Below are positions 1 through 11,230 of a stretch of 64,000 nucleotides of DNA, in pieces. A program made the position numbers and the translations under genes. Positions within the stretch are counted from its first letter, which is position 1, and the number at the start of each line of letters is the position of its first letter. The notes under the pieces are model-generated. The model was not told the DNA's origin, made no database searches, and was given only the letters and a program-made list of their open reading frames with translations. Where the stretch lies: positions 11,055,001-11,119,000 of the forward strand of contig JAXDDX010000001.1 in the NCBI GenBank assembly GCA_034670405.1. The letters run 5' to 3'. Source of the stretch: Hoplostethus atlanticus (Eukaryota; Chordata; Actinopteri; Trachichthyiformes; Trachichthyidae).

Positions 1-790
1 TTCAATATCCAATGGCACATTGCATGTGAATGTGAGATAATGAGCATTAGGGGGGTCTCCTCTTGTGTGCTCATTTGCATTGTGTTCATTCGAAAGCCCC
101 TGTGGCATAAGGTCACAAGATAAGCATGCTAGATTTGTAATGGGCAGTTGTGCTGCCCCTATAATTGATCCTCATCTAAAGCCACAGTAAAATTACAGTA
201 ATGAGCGGAGTCGTGCTCCGAATATTAATTTGATTTCAACCGATTAACTTGTTCACCTGACAACCCCTTTCACATTTCAATCATTGGTACATGATGTCCA
301 ACAAGCGTACATGCCTGACTTGTATATTCAGTCTGATGGTGCTGTTAGGAATTGAGTATGAGAGGCCCTTGTTGGAAATGTTCATTCATCACAACAACAA
401 TACTGATCCATATATTATAATAATGTAAACTGTTGGATGATGCATTCAAAATATGGTTTAGATTACTTCAACTTACAAAAATAGCAGACTGCAAAGCTTC
501 CTTCCCTGAAAACTATTTCCACCAAGAAAATCTCAGATTAAAAAAGGTGAAAAATGACAAAAAGTAAATCTGAACAGAGCCAAAAGGAAAACCGATTTGA
601 TTCATTTCATGCTTGACTGGCAAGCTTGAGCTTTTACTTTAAAACTAAATGAGAAAAATACATATTTGAAAAACATGATGTAAGTCTGTCAGCCAGTGTA
701 AATCCATTAGCCCTCCCATGGGGGAGACATCCATTGACAATTTCCTCTTCCTCCTTGCCCTGATAGATGCCACAGTTACACATTTAGCAA
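1..790. other. unique non-coding DNA
   Basis: No exon or repeat was recognised. The first 300 bases have balanced composition and contain a perfect POU octamer (atttgcat, 73-80) and several homeodomain-type TAAT/ATTA cores. That look is typical of vertebrate conserved non-coding elements, but there is no direct proof of conservation. The later part is plain A+T-rich sequence with short A runs near 540-560. Confidence 0.4.
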
Positions 791-854
791 CAAGTCAGAT
801 CACATTTGATCAAGTCAGATCATATTTGATCAAGTCAGATGATATTTGATCAAG
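791..854. repeat. 20-bp minisatellite, 3.2 copies
   Basis: The unit caagtcagatcacatttgat is repeated head to tail at 791, 811 and 831, followed by a partial caag. The second and third copies differ from the first at only one or two bases, so the expansion is recent. Each unit contains a tgatca palindrome at the junction. Confidence 0.93.
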
Positions 855-1267
855 CTCCTTGCTGACAATTTTTTAGGCCAGTCATTCATTTGAATAATAT
901 CAAGGAAGTTACACTGATGTTGTGATAGGATGTATTGTGTACTTTCAGTCTGCTGTGGTGTATAACTATCCTTAGAGACATTACTGTGTTTAAGGCCACA
1001 AAAATAACTTTTTTTCAAAAAGGACTCTATGCAACAGCTTGTATATTGAAGATTGGTTTGACTTACTGGCTTTTGCAGTGGTGAGTATATTAATTACAGT
1101 CCCACAACCGATATGACACCTTAAGTGTAGTTTAGCAAAGCTCAATATAGTATTTCCTCTGACAGTAAAAACTCTGACCTCACTGACCTCACCAAAATGA
1201 TTCAGTTGTATCCCTACCCCTTCAAACAAAACAAAACAAACATGTAAAAATCACACCACCTAATGCA

Positions 1268-1288
1268 TCTCTCTCTCTCTCTCTCTCT
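1268..1288. repeat. (CT)n microsatellite
   Basis: This is an uninterrupted run of about ten CT dinucleotides, followed by a pyrimidine-rich tail (tttctttctttg). Confidence 0.9.
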
Positions 1289-2466
1289 GTTTCTTTCTTT
1301 GTTTTGAAGGAGAAAGTTCACTTTAGCCCAACAGTTTGGCCCAACCAGCAGAGGTCACTGTGGTCTTTACAGCGGTCCAGTGAACCACTTTCTCCAAGCT
1401 GCTGGTCATCTCTCTCCTCTCCTCTCATACCACACACATCCTCAGTATCGCATTGCATTATTAGATGCCCCCTATGAAATTATACATTATCCAAAGAGCA
1501 CATCTGTTTTGCCTCTATTGCATATGTGTCTTCAAATCTAATTTCTCCATGTATCAATAAGAAGGACATTGGTAGTACCAGATTTTTTGAATGCAAAGGC
1601 TAGGGGTGCTTACACACTGAGTGGGGTACCTAGCTCTGTGATGGTGTTGACAGTAGTGCTGTTGGTGGTAAAGGGGTGGGGTGTGTTGAATGGTGTCCTG
1701 AATGGGGGGGGATCTAGTATGTGTTTCATCAGCCTGCAAGCCTGTAAAGTACAGTAAATACCGAAACTGATGAACTTGACAACACAGTGGCAGAAACCAT
1801 GTTTTTTAATCTAAAACTTGCAGTATCACACAGCATATCAGCAAGGTAATCATTAGTTACAAAATAACTCTACTGCAGTTCACTCATCTTGAAGTGAACA
1901 GATAATGAAAACATGGTCATATCTTGCTATCTATCAAGACAGCAGAAACGTTGACATTAGCTCTGCAAGTTCAGGCTCAACACTTTCTACATGAAGCCTT
2001 GCAATCGTGCATTTAGTTTATTATTGGAAAATAAATTAGTTTGTGGTAATTTTACTTGGAGCTTGCCATGGTGAAGAAACCAATTGGAGGGAAGTATTAT
2101 TTTTGCATTTGTGGAAAAATGTGGAAAATTGATGTTGGGTTATGGCCAGACACCTGAGATATTCACACAGTCACTCTGACATTCATAGAGATTGTTGTCA
2201 TAATAAAAATAATAAATATTGTAATCAATCGCATACATGCATGCAGCATCTGCCTCCAAGATGGAGGCAGAACTAGGTGGATGTTTTCAACTTCAGTATC
2301 AGCTGATCAATATGGTGCCATATTCTCCACTACAGGCAATAAAGGAATCTTCTGTCTCCAGCGTGTCAGTGCATTGCTCTGAGCAGAAGCAACAAACAAA
2401 GATGAAATGCATATCTGGCCAATTTACACTGTGTTAGATGAATGGCACCGTCTTACATTTTTGAAC

Positions 2467-2489
2467 TGTGTGTGTGCGTGTGTGTGTGC
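2467..2489. repeat. (TG)n microsatellite, one interruption
   Basis: The TG run is broken once by a C (tgtgcgtg). On the minus strand it encodes an artefactual Thr-His open frame, which should not be taken for a gene. Confidence 0.9.
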
Positions 2490-2787
2490 AGTTCTGCCAT
2501 GCATTGTACAGGAAGAGTCTGAATAGGCCATATATGGAAAGTACTGTGTGTGTTGGTTTATTTTGATTATGAGCAGCAGAAAATGTCAGAGGGTGTGTGA
2601 TAGTGTGTTGGGTTTTGTTTTTATGGCCAATCTGCTGCCATACGTGTCTTGCAGTACAGCGAGTTTCACAGAGAGAGAGAGAGAGATCCACAGAGAAGGC
2701 TTTTTTGTGTGCCCTGAGACAGCTGTATGCTCTATTGATAGCACTTATAAAACCACACAAGGACAAAAGCCTCGCAGGGGTAGCAGC

Positions 2788-2791
2788 TTGT

Positions 2792-2828
<37 letters not shown>

Positions 2829-2960
2829 TGTCAGGGTGCATGTGTGTTCATGTGTAAACATGTATATTTATGTATATGTACATGTATGTGTGTGTGTACA
2901 TGCATGTGTGTGCATGTGTGCATTTATGTCTGTGTTTATGTGTGTATGTGTGTGTTAAAA

Positions 2961-3010
<50 letters not shown>
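2788..3010. repeat. Compound TG-rich tract
   Basis: Two nearly pure TG runs (about 2795-2824 and 2967-3003) flank roughly 140 bases of irregular TG/TA/CATG repeats such as tgcatgtgtg and tgtatatgta. This looks like one long dinucleotide array that has decayed in the middle. Alternating purine-pyrimidine sequence of this length can adopt Z-DNA. Open frames here on both strands are low-complexity artefacts (Cys-Val or Thr-His repeats). Confidence 0.92.
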
Positions 3011-3011
<1 letters not shown>

Positions 3012-3932
3012 CACAGCAACAAAAGAGAAGTGACATCAGCACCTATCAGCCACAAGCAATAGCACCACTTGTCTCTGTACTTCAGCTTGTGCTCCATACA
3101 CAGGTACAAACACAAGGACATCCATTGAACAGGTAAATTCAGTCTGTTTAGTCTCTGAACACCTGCACTCCAAGAACATAGCACTAATCTGTGCAATTAG
3201 CACCAACTGCCAGCATTGAACTGATGCAGATCAAAGGCAAATGGGCTTTTCCACCGCAGGTTTCTGTCATGCTGCCTGTGTTCTGGCGCTCTGGCAAGGG
3301 TTTACACAGCTGCAGGTTGTGACAACATCAGTCCTCCTCTTTGCCGATGACCTAATAGGAGCCCTGTCTGAAAGCCCTTTACAGGCCTGTCAGCCAGTGC
3401 CATCAGGGAGCCCTGTCAATGAGAGAGAGAGAGGAGTACAAGATGTGGGAATAGATCGACAGGGAACGAGGTGGTGGGGGCAGAGGGTGGAGGGACAAGA
3501 AAGGAAGGATGAAGAGAAAGTGATGGAGAACATCAAACCAAAGAAAATCAATGGGGCCCCTTCTTGCCTTGCTTCCCGGGCATGGGAATGATTAAGTAAA
3601 TTGGCTAACGATCCCCAAAATCCAGGTTTGTGCCTAATCCCCTCATGTGCTGACCCCTTGTGAATTATGCTATGAGTCATACAACTTGGTAATCTGGAGA
3701 CTGACTACATAACATTACACTGTATAGGTTCAGGCTACAGCTTACAAGTACATGTAAAAAGAGGGAGACACCTGTCTACATTGCACATCTGCAATAAAAA
3801 TGTAACATGCACTGATATATGCCCATATAGAGCAGGCAGTGGCAGGGGCATGGAATACATCAAAGAAGAAGTACACAACAGATGGAAAGATTACTGAAAT
3901 ATTTTACTTTATTTTGTTTTATTTACATTATT
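3011..3932. other. unique non-coding DNA; possible RT-like motif
   Basis: Mostly unrecognised. At 3331-3357 the plus strand reads VLLFADDLI, which matches the reverse-transcriptase motif C pattern (hydrophobic, then [FY]xDD). The surrounding translation does not clearly extend the match, so it may be chance or a very old LINE scrap. A purine-rich segment lies at 3420-3530. The stretch at 3545-3690 is balanced in composition and could be a conserved non-coding element. Confidence 0.3.
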
Positions 3933-4071
3933 ACAGAATGCCTAAAAATCATAATGAAGTACTTTGAGTAATTTTCTAAGTAATTGCTTTCACTTCTACC
4001 TGAATAAAATTCATATGACATATGGTATGTACTTCTCTTGAGTACTTCATTATGATTTTTAGGCATTCTGT
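3933..4071. repeat. Perfect 31-bp inverted repeat (MITE-like)
   Basis: The left arm (3933-3963, beginning acagaatgcctaaaaatcat) is exactly reverse-complementary to the right arm (4041-4071), with a 77-base A+T-rich spacer. Perfect arms of this length do not arise by chance and imply a recent origin or a hairpin-forming element. Counting ends from the C, the left end is preceded by TA as in Tc1/mariner-type insertions. The right end is followed by TC rather than TA, so no clean target-site duplication is visible. It may be a tiny MITE, one end of a larger foldback element, or a replication-slippage palindrome. The spacer encodes nothing. Confidence 0.9.
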
Positions 4072-5615
4072 CAAATCCAGAATGAAAGTTAAAAAAAAAA
4101 GAGTAAATGCTTAGAAATATTCTAGTACGATCACTAGAGTAGTTCTCTAGTTCTCTCATAACTAGAGCACTTCTGGTGCACATTATGTAGGCAGGTGCTT
4201 CAATGTTTCTGTAAAATATGCTTTCCAAACATGTAGCTGTACATTATAATTCTAGTGCACAGTTGCACAAATTGCCACCATTTTCCATAGTGTATATCAG
4301 GACTGTTAAGATGATGAGGTCTTCTGACACCGTCTATAAGCCTCGGGAGCGGGTCAAATCCAAGGGTTATGTGAAGAGGTTGTGTGAAGTGCAAGAGCGC
4401 AGAATATTTCCCAGCTTATAGCCAGAGAAATACTGTTGGTTCCAATGTCATATCTGGTATGGGATTTCAACCATCGTGCCATGCAATCCTAGGGAAACAT
4501 ACCCTTCATTCACATTTCATTTGAAAGCTGTGTAGATTTCATGGGGCTTGGTATCAGGGGAAGCAGGGTGAGGAAGCGAGTGAGAGAGAAAAGGAGGAAT
4601 AAACAGAGTTGCTGCTTGGAGCTGGTGCTTTTATGCAAGTAAAGCTCTCCTTTCAGAGGTGGGTGAGGGGTCAGGAAATGAGGCAGCGGCAGTGGGAGAG
4701 TTCTTCGATAGATGCTGCCTTAACCTTGCATGGGTTATAAAACCAAACACGCCCCGCCCCCTTCTCTCCCCACACAATCTCTCTCACAATTGTTCTCTTT
4801 CACTGTTACCAACAGACACGTGCACACCAGACCTGGGTCAATTAGTCATTGCAAATACTTTATTTTCAGAGGAATAATGTTTTGCTCAGAGTCGTCTTTT
4901 CATCATGTCTTACGAAACATGAAGATCTCAATTTAGTATCATTTTGTGATCACCTACAAAAAAAAACTAAAAACCCTTAGGAGCAAAGAGGAGATAACAG
5001 AGAGAATACTTTATGAGATAAATTTGAAGATGCTAACATGTGACATATAGTGCTAATAAGCTCCTGGTATATGCCTTCTGCCCCCGTGGCTTCAATAGGA
5101 AGATGCAGCAGGATGTGAAAACTGTGCATGTTTGAGAAGAAGCATCCAAATCGTAGGAGTCATAAAACATCATATTGAGTTTTCTTTGAGATCTTTCTCT
5201 AATCTCATGGTCTTATATTCACAAGAGTTAAATGACACTTCATTTGGAGAGCTCTTGTTTTAAACATGAGTTTATATGTGGTGGTTTCTCTTGAGCTGAA
5301 TTGAGCTCTTGAGCTGAGAAATAGGAGAAAATGCCTTTTGTCTCATATTAGTGTGAAAGAGCTCATTTGTGTCTAGGAGATGTAAAAAGGCAGAAATATG
5401 AGATCTCTTCTTGGATTTTGCTTTCTTATTTTATAAGAAAGCGTATTTTGCCACATATGACAATAAAATGAGTTCCAGAAGTTTATACAATGAAGGAAAG
5501 TATTTGAAGGTGAATTTAGTATAACCTGTATACTATGACTTTAAACTTACCTGAAGCTTTTTGAATTGTTCTGATGCAGTAAACTCCATCCACGTAGTAC
5601 CGCATGGTCTTATTC
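4072..5615. other. unique non-coding DNA
   Basis: A cluster of short ctagag/tctag repeats lies at 4120-4165, next to the inverted repeat. A GC-richer pyrimidine stretch lies at 4745-4800. No gene or repeat family was recognised. Open frames are all under about 75 codons. Confidence 0.35.
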
Positions 5616-5644
5616 ACACACACACACATTCACATACACACACA
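5616..5644. repeat. (CA)n microsatellite
   Basis: An interrupted CA run (cacacacacacattcacatacacacaca). Confidence 0.85.
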
Positions 5645-6030
5645 GGTGAACACACAACCTTGCACGCATGCATGGGCACAGACAGAGATGACATATTCAC
5701 CTAGATAGACAGAGAGTAATGAACAAACCATAACGAAAACCATACTGGCCCTTATAGCTGAGGACACGTCAAATCCAAATGTCTCGATCTGTAGGTCAGA
5801 TGTTACGGTTTGGCCAAGAGCCTCTCCAATTGCTCAAATAAACAAGTCTCTTTAAAGCTCAGACAAGAGTCTGTTATTTATTTGTCTGCTTATTTTTAGC
5901 AGGAAATAAAGCACAGATGAGGGATGGGGCATGCAATTCTACCCAGCACCACTAGCAGCATAATAGCTCAATATGATGGATTTATCTGTTCACAGTGGTG
6001 TATCTAGGTGTGTTCACTAACTTAAGTGCA
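5645..6030. other. unique non-coding DNA
   Basis: No gene was found. The segment 5780-5930 is low in repeats and compositionally balanced, so it is a candidate for conservation testing only. Confidence 0.3.
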
Positions 6031-6035
6031 CGCGC

Positions 6036-6077
<42 letters not shown>
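6031..6077. repeat. (CG)4(TG)n tract
   Basis: A cgcgcgcg block (6031-6038) runs directly into about 19 TG dinucleotides. Alternating CG followed by TG is the strongest class of Z-DNA-forming sequence. CG dinucleotides normally decay to TG in methylated vertebrate DNA, so the CG block may be the unmutated or newly expanded end of the array. Confidence 0.93.
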
Positions 6078-6078
<1 letters not shown>

Positions 6079-6433
6079 CCAAACCCTGCAAAAAGAAGGT
6101 GCCATCACTTTTTCCCTCAGGAGGCAGGCATCACATTCCTTTTGTGCTTGCAAGCAAACGGTGCCCTAAACACCTTACTCCCTCTCACTTAACTAAACAA
6201 GTCTGTCATCCCCTGACCAAGGAAGGGCTGGGTGTAAATAACAGTAACCCATGTTTGAAAAGGATCGGTCGCAAAAAGTGCCATCCCTTATAAAGCCGGT
6301 AAGGAGTCAAACTATAACTATGACGAAAGCTTGAAGCATTTGACAATTCTTCTCTGATTTCTGTAGTTCATGTATATTGTGAGCTTGTGGGTTCATGCAT
6401 GTTTGACATTGCTATACTACTGTAGGTCTGTAC

Positions 6434-6452
6434 TGTGTGTGTGTGTGTGTGT
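6434..6452. repeat. (TG)n microsatellite
   Basis: A short uninterrupted TG run of about nine dinucleotides. Confidence 0.85.
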
Positions 6453-6533
6453 CTGCATCAGTTTGGCTGAACAAGTGATTTATTCCCTATATAAAATACT
6501 CCCCTTTGGTGGATTACACACATGAATGCATTT

Positions 6534-6640
6534 TAAGTTCAAGTTCACTTTACTGTCATGTGTATATATGTAATACAGTAAGATGCTTCATCACAAACGA
6601 GTCCCACAAGCATGTCTATCTTCAAAGACATAAAAGCGCC
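6534..6640 (-). mobile_element. 3' end of a LINE/SINE (tail fragment)
   Basis: Read on the minus strand, the segment ends in catgacagtaaagtgaacttgaact. That resembles the 3' terminus shared by many teleost CR1/L2-type LINEs and the SINEs that borrow their tails (a tgacaataaag-like block followed by a short repeated tail). The flanking gggact...catgaaacattgt-type spacing is also familiar. Only about 100 bases are recognisable, so the copy is strongly 5'-truncated, as is usual for target-primed reverse transcription. The exact family cannot be fixed by eye. Confidence 0.55.
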
Positions 6641-7741
6641 GAGTGTAGATGCGTGCGTGCGTGCGAATGCCTTTGTGAATGCACATGTATATTTATAATG
6701 TAGGAATAACAGCACAAGGTGTGTTAATCATGGACTTTATCCACTTGTACAGTATACATTTACCCAGGGGACCAGTGTCTCTTACTGCCTCCTACGCTGT
6801 AATAACCAGTCTGCCTCAGATAAAGCACAGCATCTGTTAAACAGCAGGGTGACTGAGCACACAACACAGACTACCATTACGAACGGACCACTGAACAGTG
6901 GGCTCTATCTTATACACCTGCGTGACCAGATAAGAGTGAGAATAGGAGGTAGGGGATTAACCCATCAACCAGTGGAAATACTAGGCAAGGTTCAGTGAAT
7001 CAGGGTTGTGGTGGGGGAGTGATACTCAGAATAGGAGATGGATCTCCATACGGTGAAAATGGGAGGAAAATGAAGAAAAAAAATTGTGAATGTCTTTCTA
7101 ATCTGTATCTGTTTTCTTGTAATCATTACTGGCTGTTCATTTCTGTGTCTTTCAGGGGTCAATAAGCCTCAAGCCTAGACAACGAAAAAAGAAAGATAAA
7201 AAAATGAGAGGAGAGAGGTGGAATTCACAGGCAATCCATATCTACCCCTCCCCCTTATCCTCTTACAAACTCCAGCTTTTCACTTCTGCTTGAAGGTTAA
7301 TTCCACATCTCTCTTCACTGCACCGGTACAAAACAGTGTTGCAATGTAGTGTTGACTGAAAAATGCTTTAGAATGTCTGCTGCCCCCGAGAGAAAAAAAT
7401 GGCACTAAATAATATAGAGTGCTGAAATTAAAAGTGGACATGAAACACTACGTAACACTGAAGAAAGTTCAGGTGATTAAAATAAAGGACCTATACAAGA
7501 TGACACACTACCAACAACTTTATTAGGTGATCAGGAGCACCTCTATAAGAGCTGGGCTCTGAGTGTTCATTCATTCATCCACTTTTTGCAGAGCGCATTG
7601 CTTAGGTGAATTATGGTATGTGCTCTTTAGTACGGTGGCCCTGAGAGCTCAACGCACTGCAACTTAAGAAAACACATGCAAGTAGACAAAACACAAGCAA
7701 ATTAAGAAAACATCTTCATCAATTTGACAACACACACAACA
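6641..7741. other. unique non-coding DNA
   Basis: No gene was recognised. A gcgtgcgtgcgtgcg run lies at 6651-6665. At 7660-7730, degenerate aagaaaacaca and acaaaacac words foreshadow the minisatellite that follows and may be its worn edge. Confidence 0.35.
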
Positions 7742-8040
7742 CATTGCAGACAACACAACACATTACAGACAACACAACACATTAAGACAACACAACAAAT
7801 TACAGACAACACAACACATTAAGACAACACAACACAATACAGACAACACAACACATTAAGACAACACAACACATTACAGACAACACAACACATTAAGACA
7901 ACACAAAAAATTACAGACAACACAACACATTACATACAACACAACACATTACAGACAACACAACACATTACAGACAACACAACACATTAAGAAAACACAT
8001 TAAGACAACACAACACATTACAGACAACACAACACATTAA
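7742..8040. repeat. Minisatellite of alternating 18- and 19-bp units
   Basis: Sixteen head-to-tail units fill the interval, followed by a partial cattaa. Two unit types occur: type A of 19 bases (cattacagacaacacaaca) and type B of 18 bases (cattaagacaacacaaca). In the middle they alternate A-B-A-B, giving a 37-bp higher-order period. Further right there are four A units in a row, and then one B unit shortened to 13 bases. The array is almost free of G on the plus strand, a strong strand asymmetry. It has no spacers of unrelated sequence, so it is not a CRISPR array. Confidence 0.95.
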
Positions 8041-8406
8041 GGGTCCAATTGCAGACCTCCCTCCTGAGACCCCAGTTCTGTGAGCCAATGGGGTTTGAGC
8101 ATGAGTATTAGGGTTCCGTTGTATGAAGTACATAAACTTTCACTTATTTCACCTTAGCAGTCCACCAAAATCTGTTTCTGAACAAATGTGAGGCGAGAAA
8201 TAAGCTATCCAGTGACTGAATCTTCACTCATATTAGATCTACAAGGCCTAATTTAAAAGTTTGTTCCGACTGGAGTGGCAATTATCAATGAACACTAAAG
8301 AAGAAGAAGACACGCTACCTTGTTGTTGCCACGGTTTGTGGCTCATGAAGTTATTATGAAGTTATTGAAGTCGGCTATCCGTCAGTGGTGTTAGAAAATT
8401 AAAATT

Positions 8407-8570
8407 AGTATAAGTCACTTAGTCTGTCGGTTTCGGAAAATTTTGCATGTACAGCTGCAGGATAGAGAAATACAATATGTTTGACAGACAGCTATGCTGG
8501 TGCTTTAGCACACTTGGTAGGGTGGTGGATTTTAGAACAAAAAATCTTGAACCAAGCAAGCACAGGATGT
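8407..8570 (+). mobile_element. SINE-like repeat with tRNA-like head, copy 1
   Basis: The core ggtgctttagcacacttggt (8499-8518) resembles a pol III A box within a tRNA head (TRGCNNAGYNGG). A weak, degraded B-box-like stretch (cttgaacca) follows. The upstream part, from agtcacttagtctgt to gctgcaggatagagaaa, is shared with a second copy 380-390 bases downstream. The copy is too diverged to be active or to be assigned to a named family. A chance match of the A box alone would not explain the shared upstream sequence. Confidence 0.5.
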
Positions 8571-8782
8571 GTATGCTATTATGTCTATATGTTAACTAAT
8601 CGAGTAATGGCTACACTTACATTTTCTCCATTGCTATATTTTACCATTATTTTACTATTCTATTTCTATTTTATTTCTGTGTGGTCTTTTGGCGTCTTTG
8701 CTCAGCTGAACCATTTGAAATTTACTGACACTCTTTTCCCTTGGGAATTATTAGCTGTGACCCGCAGCTATTATAATAGTCT

Positions 8783-8955
8783 ATAATAGTCACTCTGTTA
8801 GTCAGTTGGTCAGTCCCAAAAATGTCTAAAAAGCCCCATTGTGCATATAGAGCAGCAGGATACAGAGATATAAGACCCAGACAGTAATACTGGCGCTTCA
8901 GCTCACTCGGTAGGGCAATAGACTTTCATGCAGGCTTGCACCAATCTGGAATTAC
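8783..8955 (+). mobile_element. SINE-like repeat with tRNA-like head, copy 2
   Basis: This copy is closer to a tRNA head: gcgcttcagctcactcggta (8892-8911) matches A-box spacing well, with cttgcaccaatctgg where a B box would be expected. The preceding stretch (agtcactctgttagtcagtt, then gcagcaggatacagagata) aligns with the corresponding part of copy 1. The two copies lie in the same orientation. They could be two insertions, a dimeric SINE, or a segmental duplication. Neither has an intact B box. Confidence 0.5.
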
Positions 8956-10609
8956 ATGGTTGTTCTATAATGGCGTTACAACACATATGCAAACTGAGCA
9001 CTTTTGACAGGATTTTAGATGCTAAAGCATTGCTAGATAAACTGTATGAAACAGTGAACAGCAGGCATTACATAACAGGCAAACAAGGAAAGGAACAACA
9101 AGGAATGAGGGATGAGGAAACGATTATATGATGCTAGTCTACCACTTTAAGGATTTTCTGCATTTGGATTTAAATAAGAAAAAACAAACTACATTGGGAG
9201 AAGATTCACACATATTATATTATTCTCCCTCTCTGCTGCTTAAGGGCAACCTTTACACAATCTACCCAGTCATGAGTCCAGTCATGAGTCTATGAGTCCT
9301 GATGTTGGCATTTGCAGAGAATAGTCTTGTGGCGTTTGACAGAATAGGTAGTAAATATTATTACGCATTTTCATATATTAAACATATTGAGTTGAGTTTT
9401 ATTTAATTTTCACAAACCTGGATTTCTTTGTTGCTTCAGCACTCATCACCACCCCCTACCCACTTCTCCTGTCCCTACCTCAAATTATACTTCAATTCAT
9501 CAATTTCCTCTTGCCTGCTGATCGCTCCAGAATGCCAGCATATTGCCTTTATGAGCTCATTAGTTGGGACAATATTGTACTTAGTGTCAGCTCGTTATGG
9601 AGAAAATTTGGTACTGTAAACACATTGTTTGTGCATGTAATCAGAGGCAATGGCGAGAGCAAGACAATCGGGGAGATTTTCTGGATAAATGAGCAGACAG
9701 GAGAATTGGAGAATAATGAATCCGTTCACTGTCATGTGGAAAGAGGAGGAGAAGAGGAGCAGAGGACAAAAGAGTGGGTGGAGATCAGAAAACACAGAAC
9801 CTGGCAAACACCCTCCACACAGGAGAGAGCAGATTCTCTCAGCCTCTGGAAGATGAATTCGGGGACGGGTGGAGAAGACTTAAAGGCCATTTAAACCACT
9901 ATGGAGTCCATTCACATGTCATCTGCCTGGAAGTACAAGTGATCTGACGGGAGGGGAAACTGCCTCATGCAATGACATAACTCAGTTCTGAAGACATTGA
10001 AAAAAGGTTCCCACCTGGTGTTCATGTTAGTATATTCAAGGTTGGCTTGGCATTTCTGGTGTTCTGGTATTTTACTTCTCTCCACACATATATTGACATT
10101 GACAATGACCCGCACATGCACGCACAAACAAGCATGCATACATACATTTCTATAGGCAAACACCAGCGGAGTGATCTTCGTTTGTCTCAAGCCTTCGTCG
10201 CTTCAAGCCTATATCAAATTTTGCACCTTGTTTTATTTGCTCTCCAATCATCAGTACCATACATTGACATCTAAACCAACATGCAGTAATCTCTATCCCG
10301 CTTGACTGAATAAGGAGGTGTACCTCTATTTTAGAGGTGAGTCAGCCTTCAAATTGCGCCAGCCGTCAATCAACACCAGAGACAGGAGTTTCCATGGTAA
10401 CACTGGTCAGGCCAATGATTGCTCCCGACGTCTTTTGTAACACGGTGAAATATCAATGTCACATGTTCTGAGTTCTCTGTAAAAATGTGTTGGGTTAGTT
10501 GCTTATTAGTAAGGAAACAGTGCATGTTATTGCATAGGCACCAATGTGCTGTGTAAGAGAGAAGGAAGGAGAGCAAATATAAATGTCTCTACAGTATGTC
10601 AAAATGAAC

Positions 10610-10630
10610 ATAATAATAATAATAATAATA
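10610..10630. repeat. (TAA)n microsatellite
   Basis: Seven TAA/AAT triplets are followed by an A run. Confidence 0.9.
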
Positions 10631-11158
10631 AAAAAAACATAATATATTATCAATACCTCAATTTATCAACCCTAATTCACAATTCAAGGTGTTTTCAAGA
10701 GCAGTCACCTAAACCACCTTAAAAACTAAGGTCCCGACAGCAGATGAACATTGAACAAAATTATGGGCTATGTCCTGCCAAAAGGGCAAAATCATTTTGG
10801 CAAAGCCCTTGAGAAATAAATACCTGTCAATCAAACACATTAATGGTACCTGGTGGGTGCTTATTACAGCTCTCCTTTTAGATTAAAATTTCACATGCCT
10901 CTCATGTCTCATCAATGATTTAGAATGACCTGATTCAGTTGTTCTGCTCCCTCTTCTTGGTTGAGACACAATGCACAAGAGAGAGAGAGAGAAAGAGTGA
11001 GAGAGTGAAGTACGTACAGTAAGTGAGATAGAGTGAACTACTAAAGGAGACAGAGTCTAAGCAGTAGTGAGTCAAGTGTTTCCAACAGAATACATCTACC
11101 TTTTTTGTAAATGAGCAAAATAATTTTTTAGATTCCCTGAACTGCCTTGACTCTTTCT

Positions 11159-11196
11159 AGTCTCTCTCTCTCTATCTATGTCTCTCTCTTTCTATG

Positions 11197-11228
<32 letters not shown>

Positions 11229-11230
11229 TT
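11159..11230. repeat. (CT)n pyrimidine tract
   Basis: Three CT blocks are separated by tatctatg and ttctatg interruptions. The strand is almost purely pyrimidine, so triplex (H-DNA) formation is possible. Confidence 0.92.

Larger units (their letters stand above)
855..2787. other. unique non-coding DNA with short simple repeats
   Basis: All open frames here are short and none resembles a known protein. A small G-rich stretch lies at about 1670-1715. A GAGA run lies at 2670-2687. Nothing else was recognised. Confidence 0.4.

Noticed and set aside
2434-2857. Open frames of 81-135 codons on both strands
   Set aside because: They run through TG/CA repeats and encode Thr-His or Cys-Val low-complexity sequence.
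7742-8040. Possible CRISPR array (regular short repeats)
   Set aside because: Units are contiguous with no unique spacers and the DNA is vertebrate in character. It is a minisatellite.
9511-9894. 127-codon open frame on the plus strand
   Set aside because: No domain was recognised. The purine-rich half explains the lack of stops.
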